A stretch of 64,000 nt of DNA from Falciphora oryzae. Lineage: Eukaryota; Ascomycota; Sordariomycetes; Magnaporthales; Magnaporthaceae. Below the pieces are notes generated by a model. It did no database searches. It saw only the letters and a program-made list of their open reading frames with translations, and was not told where the DNA came from. This document shows, piece after piece, positions 1-11,840 of this stretch (the first letter of the stretch is position 1; each line of letters begins with the position of its first letter). The stretch covers positions 1,186,908 through 1,250,907 of the forward strand of contig JNVV01000002.1 in assembly GCA_000733355.1 (NCBI GenBank). Reading direction: 5' to 3'. A program made the position numbers and the translations under genes.

Positions 1-1760
1 AGACAAAGAAGAGAAGACTTGAAGAAAATCGCCCAGAGCGGCTTTCTCCTGCCCTTGGCGTTCCGGCCCATTTTCCGAATGCGGCAGATATGCCCGCGAC
101 CGCTGCACACCGTGGCAGGCGCGCTCCACCCGTGCGAATCGTGACAGCCAGCAGTCGAGCACTGAGCTTTCTTCCCATCGCGCCTGCCGCTAAGCTCGAC
201 TAGAGCCTAGTCTAGCTGCCGCTGGCTGCTGGGACCGCGCCGTGCTAGGAAGTCGCGAGCTCGAGATAGGTAGCGGACAACGGCACTTGCTTCTTTCTCC
301 TGCTCCTGCCCTTCGTATTCTCTGCTTGTGCATGCATCCTGCCATGTTTTGTTTGCCCTGCCCTGCCTGGACCGGGTGCCTTGGTCCATTCGCCGTTTCT
401 TTCTCGACTCGGCACCGGATGGACGGCTGCAATGGAGACGCGGAGAATAGCTGATACAACGTGGAGGGCGCCCTATGCTGGCCACGCAGAACTGCAGACT
501 GGGAAGAACACAAGGCAGGCTGCGCCTAGGGATGGCTGAGATAGGCATGTTTTCTCCAGCAAACCCTGCCCCGTGCATCAACCGGTTTGCCAGTCAACGT
601 TTGGCCTCCGCCGATCCTGAGAATCCTGGCACCTGAACATCTCTCGATCTCTCCCGCTCTCCCGGCCGGCCTGCCAGTGGGAGAGAGCCCACACCACCTC
701 CCAGAAACCTTCTTGCCCTAGCCAGCAGGCCAGCACGCGCAAGGGCATGGGGCCTGCCAGGGATCCCCTACACACACCACGGCCCGTGCAGCGACCGTCC
801 ACACCCACGCCCGCCGTGCGTCCAGAGCCCAAGGGCCCTCTCTCCCGGGGTGATGGGCGCCGGCTCCAGGGTCGAATCTGACCTGTCAAGCACGAGGGAC
901 CGCGCCTGTCGACTGCCCACAGGCGAGCTACCCTGAGTCGGTCGTCGAGCTGGGGCGGGTACGCAGACCACGCTTGGCCAGCTCGGCGAACCCCCTCGCT
1001 GGCTGGCCGCACCCCTCCTCCCCCCATCTCTCCACCTCGCATCGTCAAAAAGAAAGCTGGAATACCCACACCTCTGATCAGCGCCATCCCGGGTCTGTCG
1101 TAACATGAATGCGTCCTGGTCAGACCCACACGCGACCTGTGACAGGCTGTCGTCGTTGCCATTGCCCCCAGGGATCAACGGTGTGGATCGGCTCCCCCAT
1201 CTGCTGGCCTCCTGGCACACGGCACACACGCCTCCTTCGACTCCCACTCTTGGCGGATCTCACAATACCATGCGTGCCCGCAAATTAGCGGCAGGGGATC
1301 CAGAGGAAGGGTGGAGGGAAAAAAAAAAAAAAAAAAAACCATAAAATAAAATAAATCAAGACTGAAAATCCCCATCTGCCACCCCGGGGCAGCATCCTCA
1401 CATCTCCTTGCAGCCTACACGACATACTTAAACCTCCACCCCTCCCTCTCCCCCCCTCATCTCTGGGGCCATTCTGATCAAGACCCTTTTATACATATCA
1501 TCGTCATCCATCCAGCTGGTGCTTGGCTTCCGACAACTCGATCCTATAATATCTATTGACTGTCTGCTTTCTCTGAGTTTCTTCGTTCCAACTACTAGAT
1601 TCCCATCATTTATACGCTTAATATTAGACAAGACGACGACATCCTGCTCCCAGCAAGAGCCGACGACGACAACGACGACAACGGAGTAAACATAGCAGGA
1701 TAACAACGCAGAGTGGATCCAGCCACTACCTTTTCTCTTACACAAACACACACATACACA
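1..1760. other. Upstream/leader region without a recognised gene
   Basis: No coding region could be supported here. Open frames are short, overlap on both strands and lack recognisable motifs. The last 400 bases or so before the ATG at 1761 are pyrimidine-rich and A-rich, with a GACGAC-type stretch near 1630-1690, as expected for a long 5' leader of the downstream regulator. A run of about 20 A lies at 1319-1338. Confidence 0.5.
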
Positions 1761-2825
1761 ATGGCGGCTGCGGTGATATCAAACACCTATCCGGGCCACC
1801 AGTCGCAGTACGGCTATATGACGCAGCCCCAGGGCCCGCCATCGCCCCCCATGGACGACAACAAGTGCTCTCTACCTTCCATCTCCAACCTTCTCGGTCT
1901 GGCGGATCAGGGATCGCCCACTTCCGAGACTGCTCCTCAGTTCCCGCAGCAGGGTCAGCAGCAGCCTCAGCAACAATGTATGTTCTCCGATATCTTCTCA
2001 CTAGCAGGAAAGGCTCTCCCGTCTAACACATGCACAGCACAATCGAGGCCCGAGACCAGGCCAAACTCGTCACACTACAATGCGATCCAGGCCGTCCGGG
2101 GCGGTATGCCGCCAACCCCGCCGATGACCTCGGAGGCTTCGTTTGACGGCTACAACTCGCCCTCGACCAAGTCTGTCAGCCAGCTTCCCGGCGCCTCGGG
2201 TTACTACTTCGAGTCGACGCCGCCCATGGCCCACATCGAGCCCGAGCAGCGCGCCCACGCACACATGGCCCACAGCGTCGCTCGCGTTCCCGTCCAGGCT
2301 CCTTTCGCCCAGCCCGCTTACGCCGCGCCCGGCCCCTACGGCATGGCCCCGGCCAACCCCATGGCCGCGTACTACCCGACTATGCAGCCCACGCCGCCGC
2401 CGCAGCCCCAGATCTCCGGCCTGTACTACCAGAGGCCGCTGCCCCAGGTGAGCCAACTTGTCCTTTTCCCACTTCTAGCAGCATAGGCTAACGTGGTATC
2501 CTTCAAGACCTTCCCTCCCATACCCGTGTCCGTGTCCCTGGCCCCCTCATCGGGCGCGAACCCATGGCAACATCACCACTACATCTCGCCCTCAGCTGCC
2601 GCGTCGTTCCCCCAGTCGCAAGACCGGTACATCTGCCAGACCTGCAACAAGGCCTTCTCTCGCCCCAGCTCCCTGAGGATACACAGCCACTCTCACACTG
2701 GCGAGAAGCCCTTCAAGTGCCCGCACGCGGGCTGCGGCAAGGCCTTCAGCGTCCGGAGCAACATGAAGCGCCACGAGCGCGGCTGCCACAACTTCGACAG
2801 CAGCAGCAACGGGTCTCTGGCATGA
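1761..2825 (+). CDS. mtfA: C2H2 zinc-finger regulator, MtfA/RocA-like
   Basis: Predicted nuclear transcription factor of 314 residues. Exons are 1761-1977, 2038-2447 and 2508-2825; both introns are exactly 60 bases, with CTAAC/GCTAAC branch sites and in-phase joins. The C-terminus carries two C2H2 fingers: the first begins YICQTCNKAFSRPSSL (C-x2-C-x12-H-x3-H), and the second, beginning CPHAGCGKAF, is C-x4-C-x12-H-x4-H. The N-terminal part is Pro/Gln-rich with a PPSPP..CSLPSISNLL segment. This finger pair plus the N-terminal PPSPP/CSLPSI block is what I know from Aspergillus MtfA (RocA), which affects conidiation and secondary metabolism; the orthology is inferred from memory of the family. 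Start: first ATG in frame with the PPSPP segment. Retention of intron 1 would keep the frame open; intron 2 contains an in-frame stop. Confidence 0.85.
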
Positions 2826-5800
2826 AGAGATGATGGAACAAAAAAAAAAAAAAAGAAAAAAGAAAAAAAAAAGAAACCAAAAATTAAGAAAAAAAAAAAC
2901 ACGAGAAGACCTCGCTCCTAATGAGTGTGCCGAGTTCGAATAACAATCATATAATCTCGATGCCACCGAAACAAGAGGGAAGCAACGCTTTGTCTCGACG
3001 AACGGTTTAAAACCTAATTTGGATCCGTCACTTTTCTTTCACTCGCTGTTTTTACCACCTACCATTCACGGCCTTATTTCTTTTCTTCACACTTCTGGTT
3101 AAACCCAACCATTCGCTACTTGTACGATGCCAACCCGACCGTTTACTCTCTTTTGTTCACATCTTGGCGGCCCTCGCAGAACGGCGCAAGAGGCAGAAAA
3201 CTACAACTTTCTTTCCTTTCTATCCCGGGTGGGAAACAGCGGGCGGGGTTTGGGGCGGCATAGCCTTCATGATCAAGCGGGGATTTTCTGGCAGGGTGTC
3301 AAAGAGTTTGGGCCAAATCGGCAATTTTTCGACGGCGTTCCGGGGTCTGAAACGAAGCATTTACATCGGCGTTTTTTTTTTTTTTGTTCATTTCTTTTTT
3401 CTCTTCATTCGTCGCTTCGAAACCTCGAAAACGGCAATTATATCCCACATACCTACCCTTCACTTCACACGACCTGTGTACTGTTGCGAGAGCTGGCCTT
3501 CCAACTTTACCCTCTATCTCAAAGACAAGACACAGAAGTCCATTTTACTTCTTTAGGCAGCATTTTTGGGGATGGCAGGCAGAGAAGCCGCCACTCGCCC
3601 ACAATTTAAAACATTTCGAATCTACTTGCTGCTATCATTGATTCTCGTGAACCTCATGCTGTCTAGCTTGCTGAGACTGTTTCTTGGAGAGGTTACTTTC
3701 TTTAGGAGAGGACAAAAATAGCCAAACGGGCAAGAGTGCTAGCATTGTCAGAAGTGCCTTACTTGGCGTTTGGCCATGGTAAGAAGTGACTACAAGACAC
3801 GAATTTGTTCGCAGACGAACAATTTTAATGCGTGGCCCATGTAGCTGCATCATCAACAGAGGGAGCAAATAACCTCGCCGGGACACTGAAGAAGCTTAAA
3901 GCCAGTGTGGAGATGAAGGAAATGCAAGAGGTGTGGCAGGATCGACAAGAGTGGCAATGGCCAGCAGCAGCAGCAAGAGACGCCGGCGAGGACAATGTGC
4001 CCCATTCAGAAGGCACTCTGACCATGGGCTCTTCTTCTCCACGGGATCTTCGAAACAGCACGACAAGGGGTAGCGCGCGGCGGAGGGCCAAGAGCAGAGC
4101 TGCAACGGGGGCTGGTTTCGCAGTGGGCGGTGACCAAGAACATCGAGCGGAAACTTGCCACCTTTGGACGGCCTCTGTGGGTGCGATCCACACAGGGGCG
4201 ACACTGGGTTGCACAGGACAGGCAGACGCCGTGGCTTCTCGCTTTCACGTGAATGGTTTCTCCTCAACAAAATCAGTAACGAGAAAAAAAAAAAAAAAAA
4301 AACACGAAAGGGGGTATCCCGAAGAGTTAAGCATTCGATATTCAATATCACCAAGGAGCAAAGAGTTGCGGAGTAGCATTCGTGTGGTGAGCTCCGTTCG
4401 CCTGGCACATTAGTTGGTGGGCTTCTCCATCCAGAACGCCGCTGACACTCCCGACATGTCCTTTGCCAAGCTGAGCACTTTCCGAAGCCCACGCTGGGCA
4501 AGATTTGCCCTCGCCGGCGTAGCGTGGCTTGTCAGTGATTGTTCAGCTTGCTTGGGTTCAGTGCGAGGGACCCAAAATGGACAGCTATAGCCGCGAAACC
4601 TGGCCCTATAACACAGCAAACCAGCGCTGCTGAAAATGTTTCGACGACGGCCCAAGCGGCGGGCGGGGCCTCCACCCCACATCCTTTTTGCCTCCCCCTG
4701 GCACACACACACAGCCCAGAAAGACGAGTGGCCGTTGGAAGCCAAGCATCAGCACAAGCATTTTGATCCATCCCCAAACCCCCCCGGGGGGCTCCCTTCC
4801 CACGCTGCTCCCTCGCTTGGCCCCTGACGGCAACGTATCGAAACGAGCCCAAGAAAAGAAACGAGATGTGGCTTGACACAGTCCTCTGGCGGGCCATGTT
4901 TCTGCTTTGGGTAATATGATCGCTGGGTGCGCGCTGCTGGATCTTTGCCTGCGAGCAGGTCGTACTGAGGGGGCACGACAAGGCTGCCATGTCGTTATTT
5001 CCCTCAAGCCCATCGTTCGGAGGTCTGCATTCCGGCTAGGGAAGTGATATTGCATCCGATCTCCATACAGTGAACCCTCACGTTCTGGGCCGTCGATACG
5101 TGAAGGAGGATATATGCACCAAATGCAGCAGCAGATGCAAGGGAGAGGGATGAGCGGAGGCATCAATGCGCAAATTTCGGGGCTGGATTTCTCAATGGCA
5201 CACGGGTGCAGCAGTACTAATGCACAGCGGTCCTTATCACCGTCCGCACTCGGATAGCCTGGCGTGCCTGGGCCTGCTGAGCTGCCGAGCCTGCCCTCTT
5301 GCCCACACAGTTCCCCGAGCGTGCCGGGAACCAAGTGGTGACCTGGATCCGCGTCCTCCGGGTCCGTTATCCAGGCCCCCCTTGCTGCGTCCTCGGTAGT
5401 CCGGGGGCGGCGGGCTGGGCGTGGTCGTGTGCGACTCAGAGCAGAGCTTGCCTCTTGGCTTCCACGACCTGTCACCAACTTTGTTCGCGCCGAGAAGGGT
5501 GACGGTGCATACGACGGAGAGTAGCATGCAGCGCGGCTCCCAGCGTTTCGCGACGGTGGCATCGCTAAGGAAGGTTTTATGAGGGAAGCCTCCATATGTC
5601 GGAGGCAGCGCCATTTTTGCTTGTGACGACCGGAGGGGGAATTACGCACCCCTACACAGTGTTCTAGACGGTCACAATGTGTCGTGAGGCAGGCGTGTCC
5701 CAGGGGAATGGGGTTACCATGCTGCTGATCGGGAAATAAAGGCACAATAAAAGGGAATCTCAGCAGATCGTGCCGTTCGTGGGGGTCTGGCAGCATCGGC

Positions 5801-7703
5801 CTGGTCCCAGCCGTGGGTCGCTGTTGCGTTGCGGTTCATGTCTTTTTTTTTTTTCGTGGGGCGTGTGTCCGTCAATCATGGCATTCCTGGCAGTCGGCCA
5901 TTGCTGCTGCTACTCTTTTCGCGTTGCTGCGTTCGAAGCTGGTTCGCTGGTCGCTTTCGTTCATACACGCGTGGCACGCCATCTCGCCAGTCGTCCGGCC
6001 CCCGTCGATGCAACGGTCGATAGTATCGCGCTAGCTTCTGGGCCGCTGTCGTGTCGAACCGTTGCCAAAGACGGCAGTCCCCGCGCTCGACCAATCCGGG
6101 TTCACGTCGAGTCAGCCAACGCCCGCCAACGGCACCACCAAACCGGTATGCCGACGTTTTCCCGCCGGCTTGGCGTGGCTCGGCTTGCGCATGCACAGCA
6201 CAGATCGCTAAGAGCCCAGGCCTCAGGACCCTGGAGTCAGGAATCAGCAAAAAGCCAATCCGACGAGTTCGACAGCTGCAAAGACATGACTCCCGATTCA
6301 CCTGACCACCAGATACTTGCGCCATCTTTCAGATGACAGGGCACGCCGTCTTCAACCGTGGTGACGTGGACTCCTCTGCTCGCTGCGTCCTGGACATGCC
6401 ATCGATGTTTTCCATCATGTGCGCATCCCAATCTGCTTTTGCGAAGAGACGGTGATTGACACACACCGCGCCAAGTCCTTTCCCGATGCAGCAGCCGGCT
6501 TTCTAGAAGGCTTCGATCAGTCTTGACTCTCCCTTCTGCTGGCAGGCACATGCTGGCTCAGTGACTCGCTAGCCCGCCAGTTACACCGCTGAACTGGCGA
6601 CGGAGACGAGCAGGCAGCTTGGCAGCAGTAGCTGTGACTTTGTCCTTGAAGCCTCGCGATGCCCCTACGCCCCAGACAGCCTCCGCTGTTTCAAAAGGGG
6701 ATAAAGAAAGAAACGCTCCATGTCTACCCTACCCATCACGCACAAAGTCCCACATAGGCCGGTGCGGTGTGCAATCTGCATACACACGCCGTCACAGCCA
6801 AGCAGACTGTCGACGAGGCCAACATCGGACGGCCAGGGTGCAGCGAGGCCGATCCCCTTCCTGCCGTCCAAAAATAGGTCGTTGGTTCTCAGGAGGATAG
6901 GGATCGTGTCTCATCCTATCGTCAACAGCTGATCATATGTGTTTCTCCCGTCTGGCAGATCTCCTTGTTTTGTTTGGAGTTTGGGCTGTCACTGCCCCGC
7001 CCGCCCGGCGCGGGTTTGGGCGTTGCCCTTGTCAGGACGCCTTGTGTGCAAGGGGGTCCCAGCAACCTGGTCGCCTGGCCCTGGGACGACACCAGGGTTT
7101 GGGGTACCCCAACTTCCCAAAAAAGGGAACGGCGAGGTCGGACAGGCCGCCTTCGCTTCTCTCCTCGTGGCATGAGACTTGCCCTACCGGCCAAATGGGT
7201 TGCCGGTCTGACCCGGCAGCAGACGCCTAAAAATCCGTCCACCACGAGATTGTACTGATCCACAGACTAGCACAGAGCAGGGAGGATGCCAAAGATGAAA
7301 ACTGTCATCCTCACACCTTCACGCCGATGATCCCCGGCCCCCTGACGGATCTCCAATGGCGATCAAAGCTAAGACGTCGTAATTCATGCCATGGATCTAC
7401 GGCCGTTGCCTTGGGAAGTATGCAGTTCGTCAAAACTTCAGAGGAGGCCTCTATAAAACCCGAGTGGCCAGAGCATGTTACGCCTCTAGAAGCAATCTTG
7501 ATGGTTTTGGATACTGTGACGCAGGGGAAAGAGCCAGCCATAACTTCAGGTTTCGCTTGAACATTGTTTTTCTTATTCACTCCGCTGCACAAGATATTCC
7601 TTCCCTCAGTTCGACAACTCGCCATCTGTGGGGCCTCTCTCGACTTACTCGCCCAGCCCATGTAAGCGGACACATCACGAAGGTGCCCTCACCAATGCGA
7701 AAG
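2826..7703. other. Gene-poor region, about 4.9 kb
   Basis: No protein or RNA gene is recognised. A-rich tracts (2839-2900) follow the mtfA-like stop, with a T run near 3371 and an A run of 18 at about 4284-4301. The longest ATG-started frame is 396 codons on the minus strand (5796 down to 4606). It is Pro/Arg/Cys/Ser-rich, has no motif I know, and is overlapped by open frames on both strands, so I treat it as probably spurious. Confidence 0.5.
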
Positions 7704-7800
7704 GGCAAGATGGCCGAGCTGGTTATAGCGTAGGATCAGGGTCTCGGTGACGGTCTTCCTATGGAGCGATCCACGTGGGTTTGAGTCCCCACTCTTGTCA
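7704..7800 (+). tRNA. tRNA-Leu(CAG) with a 16-nt intron
   Basis: The acceptor stem GGCAAGA (7704-7710) pairs with TCTTGTC (7793-7799) with one G-U pair; A7800 is the discriminator. The A box TGGCCGAGCTGG fits the consensus and the B box GGTTTGAGTCC differs from it by one base. The anticodon stem GTAGG/CCTAT (7730-7734 with 7758-7762) encloses a loop with T33 and anticodon CAG at 7737-7739. A 16-base intron (7741-7756) sits one base 3' of the anticodon, the canonical position. The variable arm has a GGA/TCC stem, as expected of a type II tRNA. Oddities: the D stem has only two good pairs (ATAGC where GGC is expected) and the T loop appears one base long. It could be a decayed copy. Confidence 0.65.
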
Positions 7801-8438
7801 GTATGTAGGTAGTCCATTGGGCTCTTGTTGTGGTGCTTTTTGTCATTTTCTTTCCTTCGTCTTCTCTTTTGTAGGGCAGTGCTAGCGCCCCGCTCGCCTC
7901 CTTTTTTGTTTTGTTTCTGATTTTCCCTGCATGTTCGTGCATCGGCATGAACCTACGCCGTGATTCTGCTGGCTATGGAGGCACCTACCTGGCTACCTCT
8001 GCATCGAAATAAATACGGGCATCCGTGGAAGGGAGACGTCAACGTTTGGGCTCCCTCACCTTAGGTCGGTGGTCGGAAGTCTCGGCCACCGATCGATCCC
8101 CCAAGATCGACAGCCGGGCCGCTTGTGGGTCCAAAAAAAACTGCCGCTGACGACACTGGATGGAGGGGCGGGGGCGCGAGCTCAAATTGTAGTTGCCCCG
8201 CGCATTTGAAATCAACGACGTTATGGTGTAGACTTTTTTTTTTTCTTTGGCAATAAGCAAGCAAATTCCACGCCGTCTCTGCGCGCCATCGTTGACGAAT
8301 AGACCAGTAGAGGAAGAGCACGGTCAGACTACTTCGACCGATTGACTTGTGAATACAAAACTCGGGACCTTCCCCGCGGCTAGAGTCTATCTCAGGGACC
8401 TTGCGACCGCGCAAAGACACAAACAACAACAGCCCAGA
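7801..8438. other. Intergenic region between tRNA-Leu and the Sqt1-like gene
   Basis: Contains the TTTT-rich segment directly after the tRNA (Pol III-type termination could occur in the T runs at 7836-7870), then the presumed promoter and leader of the downstream WD40 gene. No open frame with recognisable content. Confidence 0.4.
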
Positions 8439-10007
8439 ATGTCTTCCTCAAAACAACAACAAGATGATCTGGACTCGGAGCCCGAGATGCTAGCGGCCGA
8501 GGATGCGCTCGAAGAGATCCCCGACAACGCAGACGGCGACATCCCCATGGACAGCGACGAGGAGGACGGCGAGGAGATCAACCTGTCAAACGACGGCATC
8601 GCCTACTTTGAACACCACAAAGACTCTGTCTTCACTATCGCCCAGCATCCCACCCACCCTACCCTGATCGCCACCGGTGGCTCCGAGGGCGACGCCGACG
8701 ACGCGCCCGGGAAGGGCTATGTCTTCGACACCGCCGGCGTGCCATCACGGCCACTACTGCCCGAGAACTACAGCGGCGCGCCCCCGGCGCCCCCGACTTC
8801 CCTCGACCCGCTCTTCCACATCGACGGCCATACCGATAGCATCAACGCCCTGGTGTTCACCAACCCGGCCGGCGAGTACCTGCTGAGCGGCGGGCTGGAC
8901 GGCCGCCTGCGCGCCCACGCCGTCTCGGCCGCCCCCGCCGGCGACAAGGACGCCGCGGCGCCGCAGATACGGTTCCTCGAGGAGGCGCAGGAGGTGCCCG
9001 AGGTTAACTGGGTACAGGCCTGCCCCAACGGTGCGGCGCACCCCAACGTCGTCGCCCTCGGCGCCAGCGACGGCTCCGTCTGGGTCTACCAGGTTGACGC
9101 CTCAGCGGCCCCGGCGCTGCAGATCCTGCAGTCCTACTTCCTGCACCAGGCGTCGTGCACGGCCGGCGCCTGGACCCCCGACGGCGAGATGCTGGCGACC
9201 GTCTCCGAGGAGGGAAGCCTGTTCGTCTGGGACGTTTTTGGGTCCGCCGGGGCCGCGGGTGTCAAGTCGGACAACGGCATGAGCGTCCTGGCGCTCAACG
9301 CCTCGGACGCGCGCTTCGAGGTCGAGGGCGGCCTGTACAGCGTCGCCTGCGCCCCCACGGGCGCGTTCCTCGCCGTCGGCGGCGCCGGCGGCGCCATCAA
9401 GGTTGTCGGGCTGCCCAGGTTCGGCGCTTCAGCAGCGAGTTCGAGCGGTGCCGTCGGCGGCTCGCGCGCCGGAGGTCGCCAGGGCAAGGCGTCTGCCGGC
9501 GGCTCGGACCAGCAGGGCGGACAGATTCTGGCGAGCCTGCACGCGCAGGGGGACGGGGTAGAGACGCTGAGCTTCTCGCCGCCCGGGCCGGCAGGGACGC
9601 TGCTGGCGGCCGGGTCCGTCGACGGCTCCATCGCCGTGTACGACGCCCAGCGCTCGTTCCAGGTGCGGAGGCTCGTGAGCGGCGCGCACGGCGACTTCAG
9701 CGTCGTCAAGGTCGAGTTTGTCAAGGGCAACCCGCACCTGCTGACGTCATGCGGCATGGACGGCGTCGTGAGGCGCTGGGACGTCAGGGGCACGACGGCC
9801 AGCGGTCCTGCGGCGGGCCAGCAGCCGCAGCAGCAGGCCGGCCAGGGGGTCAGCGCCTCTGCCGCGGCTGCGGGGCTCATGAAGGAATGGAGGGGGCACA
9901 GGGGCGATGGTGAGGGTGGGGGTGTGCTTGGGTTTGCGCAGGGTGAGACGGGCGAGCGGGTTGTCACTGCTGGCGACGATGGTGTCGTCCTTGTGTTTGA
10001 GGCATAG
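8439..10007 (+). CDS. SQT1: WD40 ribosome-assembly protein, Sqt1/AAMP-like
   Basis: Predicted 522-residue, single-exon WD40 protein. Yeast Sqt1 is a dedicated chaperone that binds the N-terminus of ribosomal protein Rpl10/uL16 and loads it on the 60S subunit; human AAMP is the relative. Visible features are an acidic N-terminus (residues about 8-45, many Asp/Glu), then repeats of the HxDSVFTIAQHP / HTDSINALVF type with GG-D-G turns (for example LLSGGLDGRLR and TSCGMDGVVRRWD), ending in GDDGVVLVFEA. A Gly/Ala/Ser-rich linker interrupts the propeller at about residues 330-355. Length exceeds yeast Sqt1 (431) because of this linker and the tail insertion. The ATG at 8439 is chosen because the next residues match the acidic start; the frame is open 90 bases further upstream without another ATG. 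Confidence 0.85.
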   Translation: MSSSKQQQDDLDSEPEMLAAEDALEEIPDNADGDIPMDSDEEDGEEINLSNDGIAYFEHHKDSVFTIAQHPTHPTLIATGGSEGDADDAPGKGYVFDTAGVPSRPLLPENYSGAPPAPPTSLDPLFHIDGHTDSINALVFTNPAGEYLLSGGLDGRLRAHAVSAAPAGDKDAAAPQIRFLEEAQEVPEVNWVQACPNGAAHPNVVALGASDGSVWVYQVDASAAPALQILQSYFLHQASCTAGAWTPDGEMLATVSEEGSLFVWDVFGSAGAAGVKSDNGMSVLALNASDARFEVEGGLYSVACAPTGAFLAVGGAGGAIKVVGLPRFGASAASSSGAVGGSRAGGRQGKASAGGSDQQGGQILASLHAQGDGVETLSFSPPGPAGTLLAAGSVDGSIAVYDAQRSFQVRRLVSGAHGDFSVVKVEFVKGNPHLLTSCGMDGVVRRWDVRGTTASGPAAGQQPQQQAGQGVSASAAAAGLMKEWRGHRGDGEGGGVLGFAQGETGERVVTAGDDGVVLVFEA

Positions 10008-10674
10008 TATTCCTCGTCCACCCCTGGCGGTCCGACATATGTCGAAGTGCTCCCCAGGGGCCTATGACGACCGTAAATACATTTTCTTCGCCTTCTCACG
10101 CGCACTCGGAGTGTTGCGGCGCAAGAGTTATTGCACAACGATTCCGAGGGCATTTACCGGTGCCTTTTGTATTGGCGACTGGCTTATCACTGTTATACCC
10201 AAATTCATATGGGCTAGATAAAAGAACGGAAACTGCTGGTTTTAGAGTATTATACATTCTTCAAGCCGCCTCTTGGGCCCTGGCTGTGCGTACCATGTGC
10301 GTCCCTATGGGGATAGATAGCCTATCAGACCCGTTGAGCCTATCCCGTTGATCAACAATGCGAAGAATCTAGAGATACGGATGTCGACATACAGACGCGT
10401 CGCGTATGGCTGTCCGTGTCTCGTCGACCAAGCCGAAGGTACTCGAATCAGCGCGGTTCTACCAGTCGAAAGATATCAACACCGACTGCGATCTCCAACC
10501 GGCCGACCCTCGAATTCCAGTGCAGTCGTCGGGCATCCACCCGCGTGCGTGAGAAGTCTTTTCCGGCGAGCACGCCACGGGCGGTCCGCACAGCGGCGAG
10601 GGTGACTCGGGCGTCGATACCTTGGCCGAAGCAAGACCACGACACCCGCCAAGTCCCACGGCGAGAGCGTACGC
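10008..10674. other. Convergent intergenic region
   Basis: 3' flanks of the Sqt1-like gene (plus) and of cnxH (minus). Nothing beyond short unsupported frames is visible. Confidence 0.4.
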
Positions 10675-11272
10675 CTAGGCGTCCTCGACGCGCTGGCCGG
10701 CGGCACCATCCCTGTTGGCCTTCCAGACGCCCTCACCGTTCTCGAACTCCTCGCGCTTCCAGACCTCGACGCGGGCCTTGCACTCCTCCAGGGCCTCCTC
10801 CCCGGCTTTCCACGCGGCCTGGCGGTGCGGGGATGAGACGGCAACCACGATGCTGTCCTCGCCGACGGGAACCACGCCGAGCCGGTGGACCATGGCGAAC
10901 CCCTTGAGACTGTGTTTTGTGAGGGTGGCCTTGGCGATGGACATCATGGAGCGCATGGCGACTGGGTTATAAGCCGAGTACTTCAGTTCCTTAACAGCCT
11001 TGCCATCGAAATTATTCCTAGTGGTTCCTGTTTGGGTTGCGGGTTAGTGAGCCTGGCCAGGCCGGTGGTCCGTGAATCTTGGGTACCGTCATTCCATAGC
11101 CTCGCAACAGTGGTGGCTTCCTACCGACAAAAACAACAATGGCTCCAGCCTCTGGACTCCGCACCCTGTCCATCACAGCCTGGACGTCCAAGCGGTCGTC
11201 GGTCAGGGCGACATAACACTCGTCTTCCTGCGCCTCGTTCGCGCCGGCTGGGATCCGAGGCTGATCCGCCAT
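10675..11272 (-). CDS. cnxH: Molybdopterin synthase large subunit (MoaE/MOCS2B)
   Basis: 166 residues from two exons, 11272-11125 and 11027-10675, split by a 97-base intron whose removal joins G|GA into a Gly codon. The MoaE family transfers sulfur from the small-subunit thiocarboxylate to precursor Z (cPMP) to make molybdopterin, needed for nitrate reductase and other Mo enzymes; the Aspergillus gene is cnxH. Seen: the AIVVFVG strand, the YSAYNPVA segment, MVHRLGVVPVGEDSIVVAVSS (compare the VAHRVG..IGD block of bacterial MoaE), and CKARVEVWKREEF, with Lys133 and Lys140 at the positions of the catalytic lysines. The length fits the family. The ATG at 11272 is the only one before the first conserved strand that gives a normal-length N-terminus. 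It faces the RBM5-like gene across about 570 bases of shared upstream DNA. Confidence 0.93.
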
Positions 11273-11840
11273 GATGTGTGTTTTGTCTATTCTTTTTGAG
11301 GCACCTCCGATATATAGATGTAGTGGGTTAGTAACTTTGAGTTGGTAATGTCTGATGGTGAGTGCAACAGGGAAGTGAGCCTGTGTTGATTTTAGGCGAG
11401 AGATGGAAAATGGCAACCCAGAAGGAGGCAGCCGATGCAGCGCCTTCTGTCGCCTGCGACACTTCTCGAGCGTGATCTTTGACGCTGAGGTATTTGTTTA
11501 TAGCAAGATGCAGATTGATTCACTGGGAAGTGAGCGAAGGGCGGCCCGCCTGCCCTCGGTCGTTATCCCCAGATGGAGTGATAGTGATAGCACAGCCTTG
11601 GTCAAGGTACTTGCCCGCTTGGGTGGGTCCTGTGGGGACGCCACGGGCCTGATGACTCAGCGCAGGTGCCCGAGCTCTGGGCTTGCATTGATCGTGCGAT
11701 GCGGAGCGACCGCAGGGGCCTGAACGGTGCCTTTCAGGGTGTCGATTCTTGCGCCAAACACCCCAGCGCTCCTTCAAGCAACTGGAGCACAGTCGGGAAA
11801 GTAGCATGGTCGCTGCCGCGGGCTAGGCGCCACATCTGCC
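11273..11840. promoter_or_regulatory. Divergent promoter region, cnxH / RBM5-like
   Basis: 568 bases separate the two start codons, which read away from each other, so both promoters must lie here or in the leaders. I could not single out a TATA box or known operator. Confidence 0.4.

Noticed and set aside
9134..10153. 339-codon minus-strand frame
   Set aside because: Antisense shadow of the Sqt1-like WD40 gene caused by GC-rich third positions.
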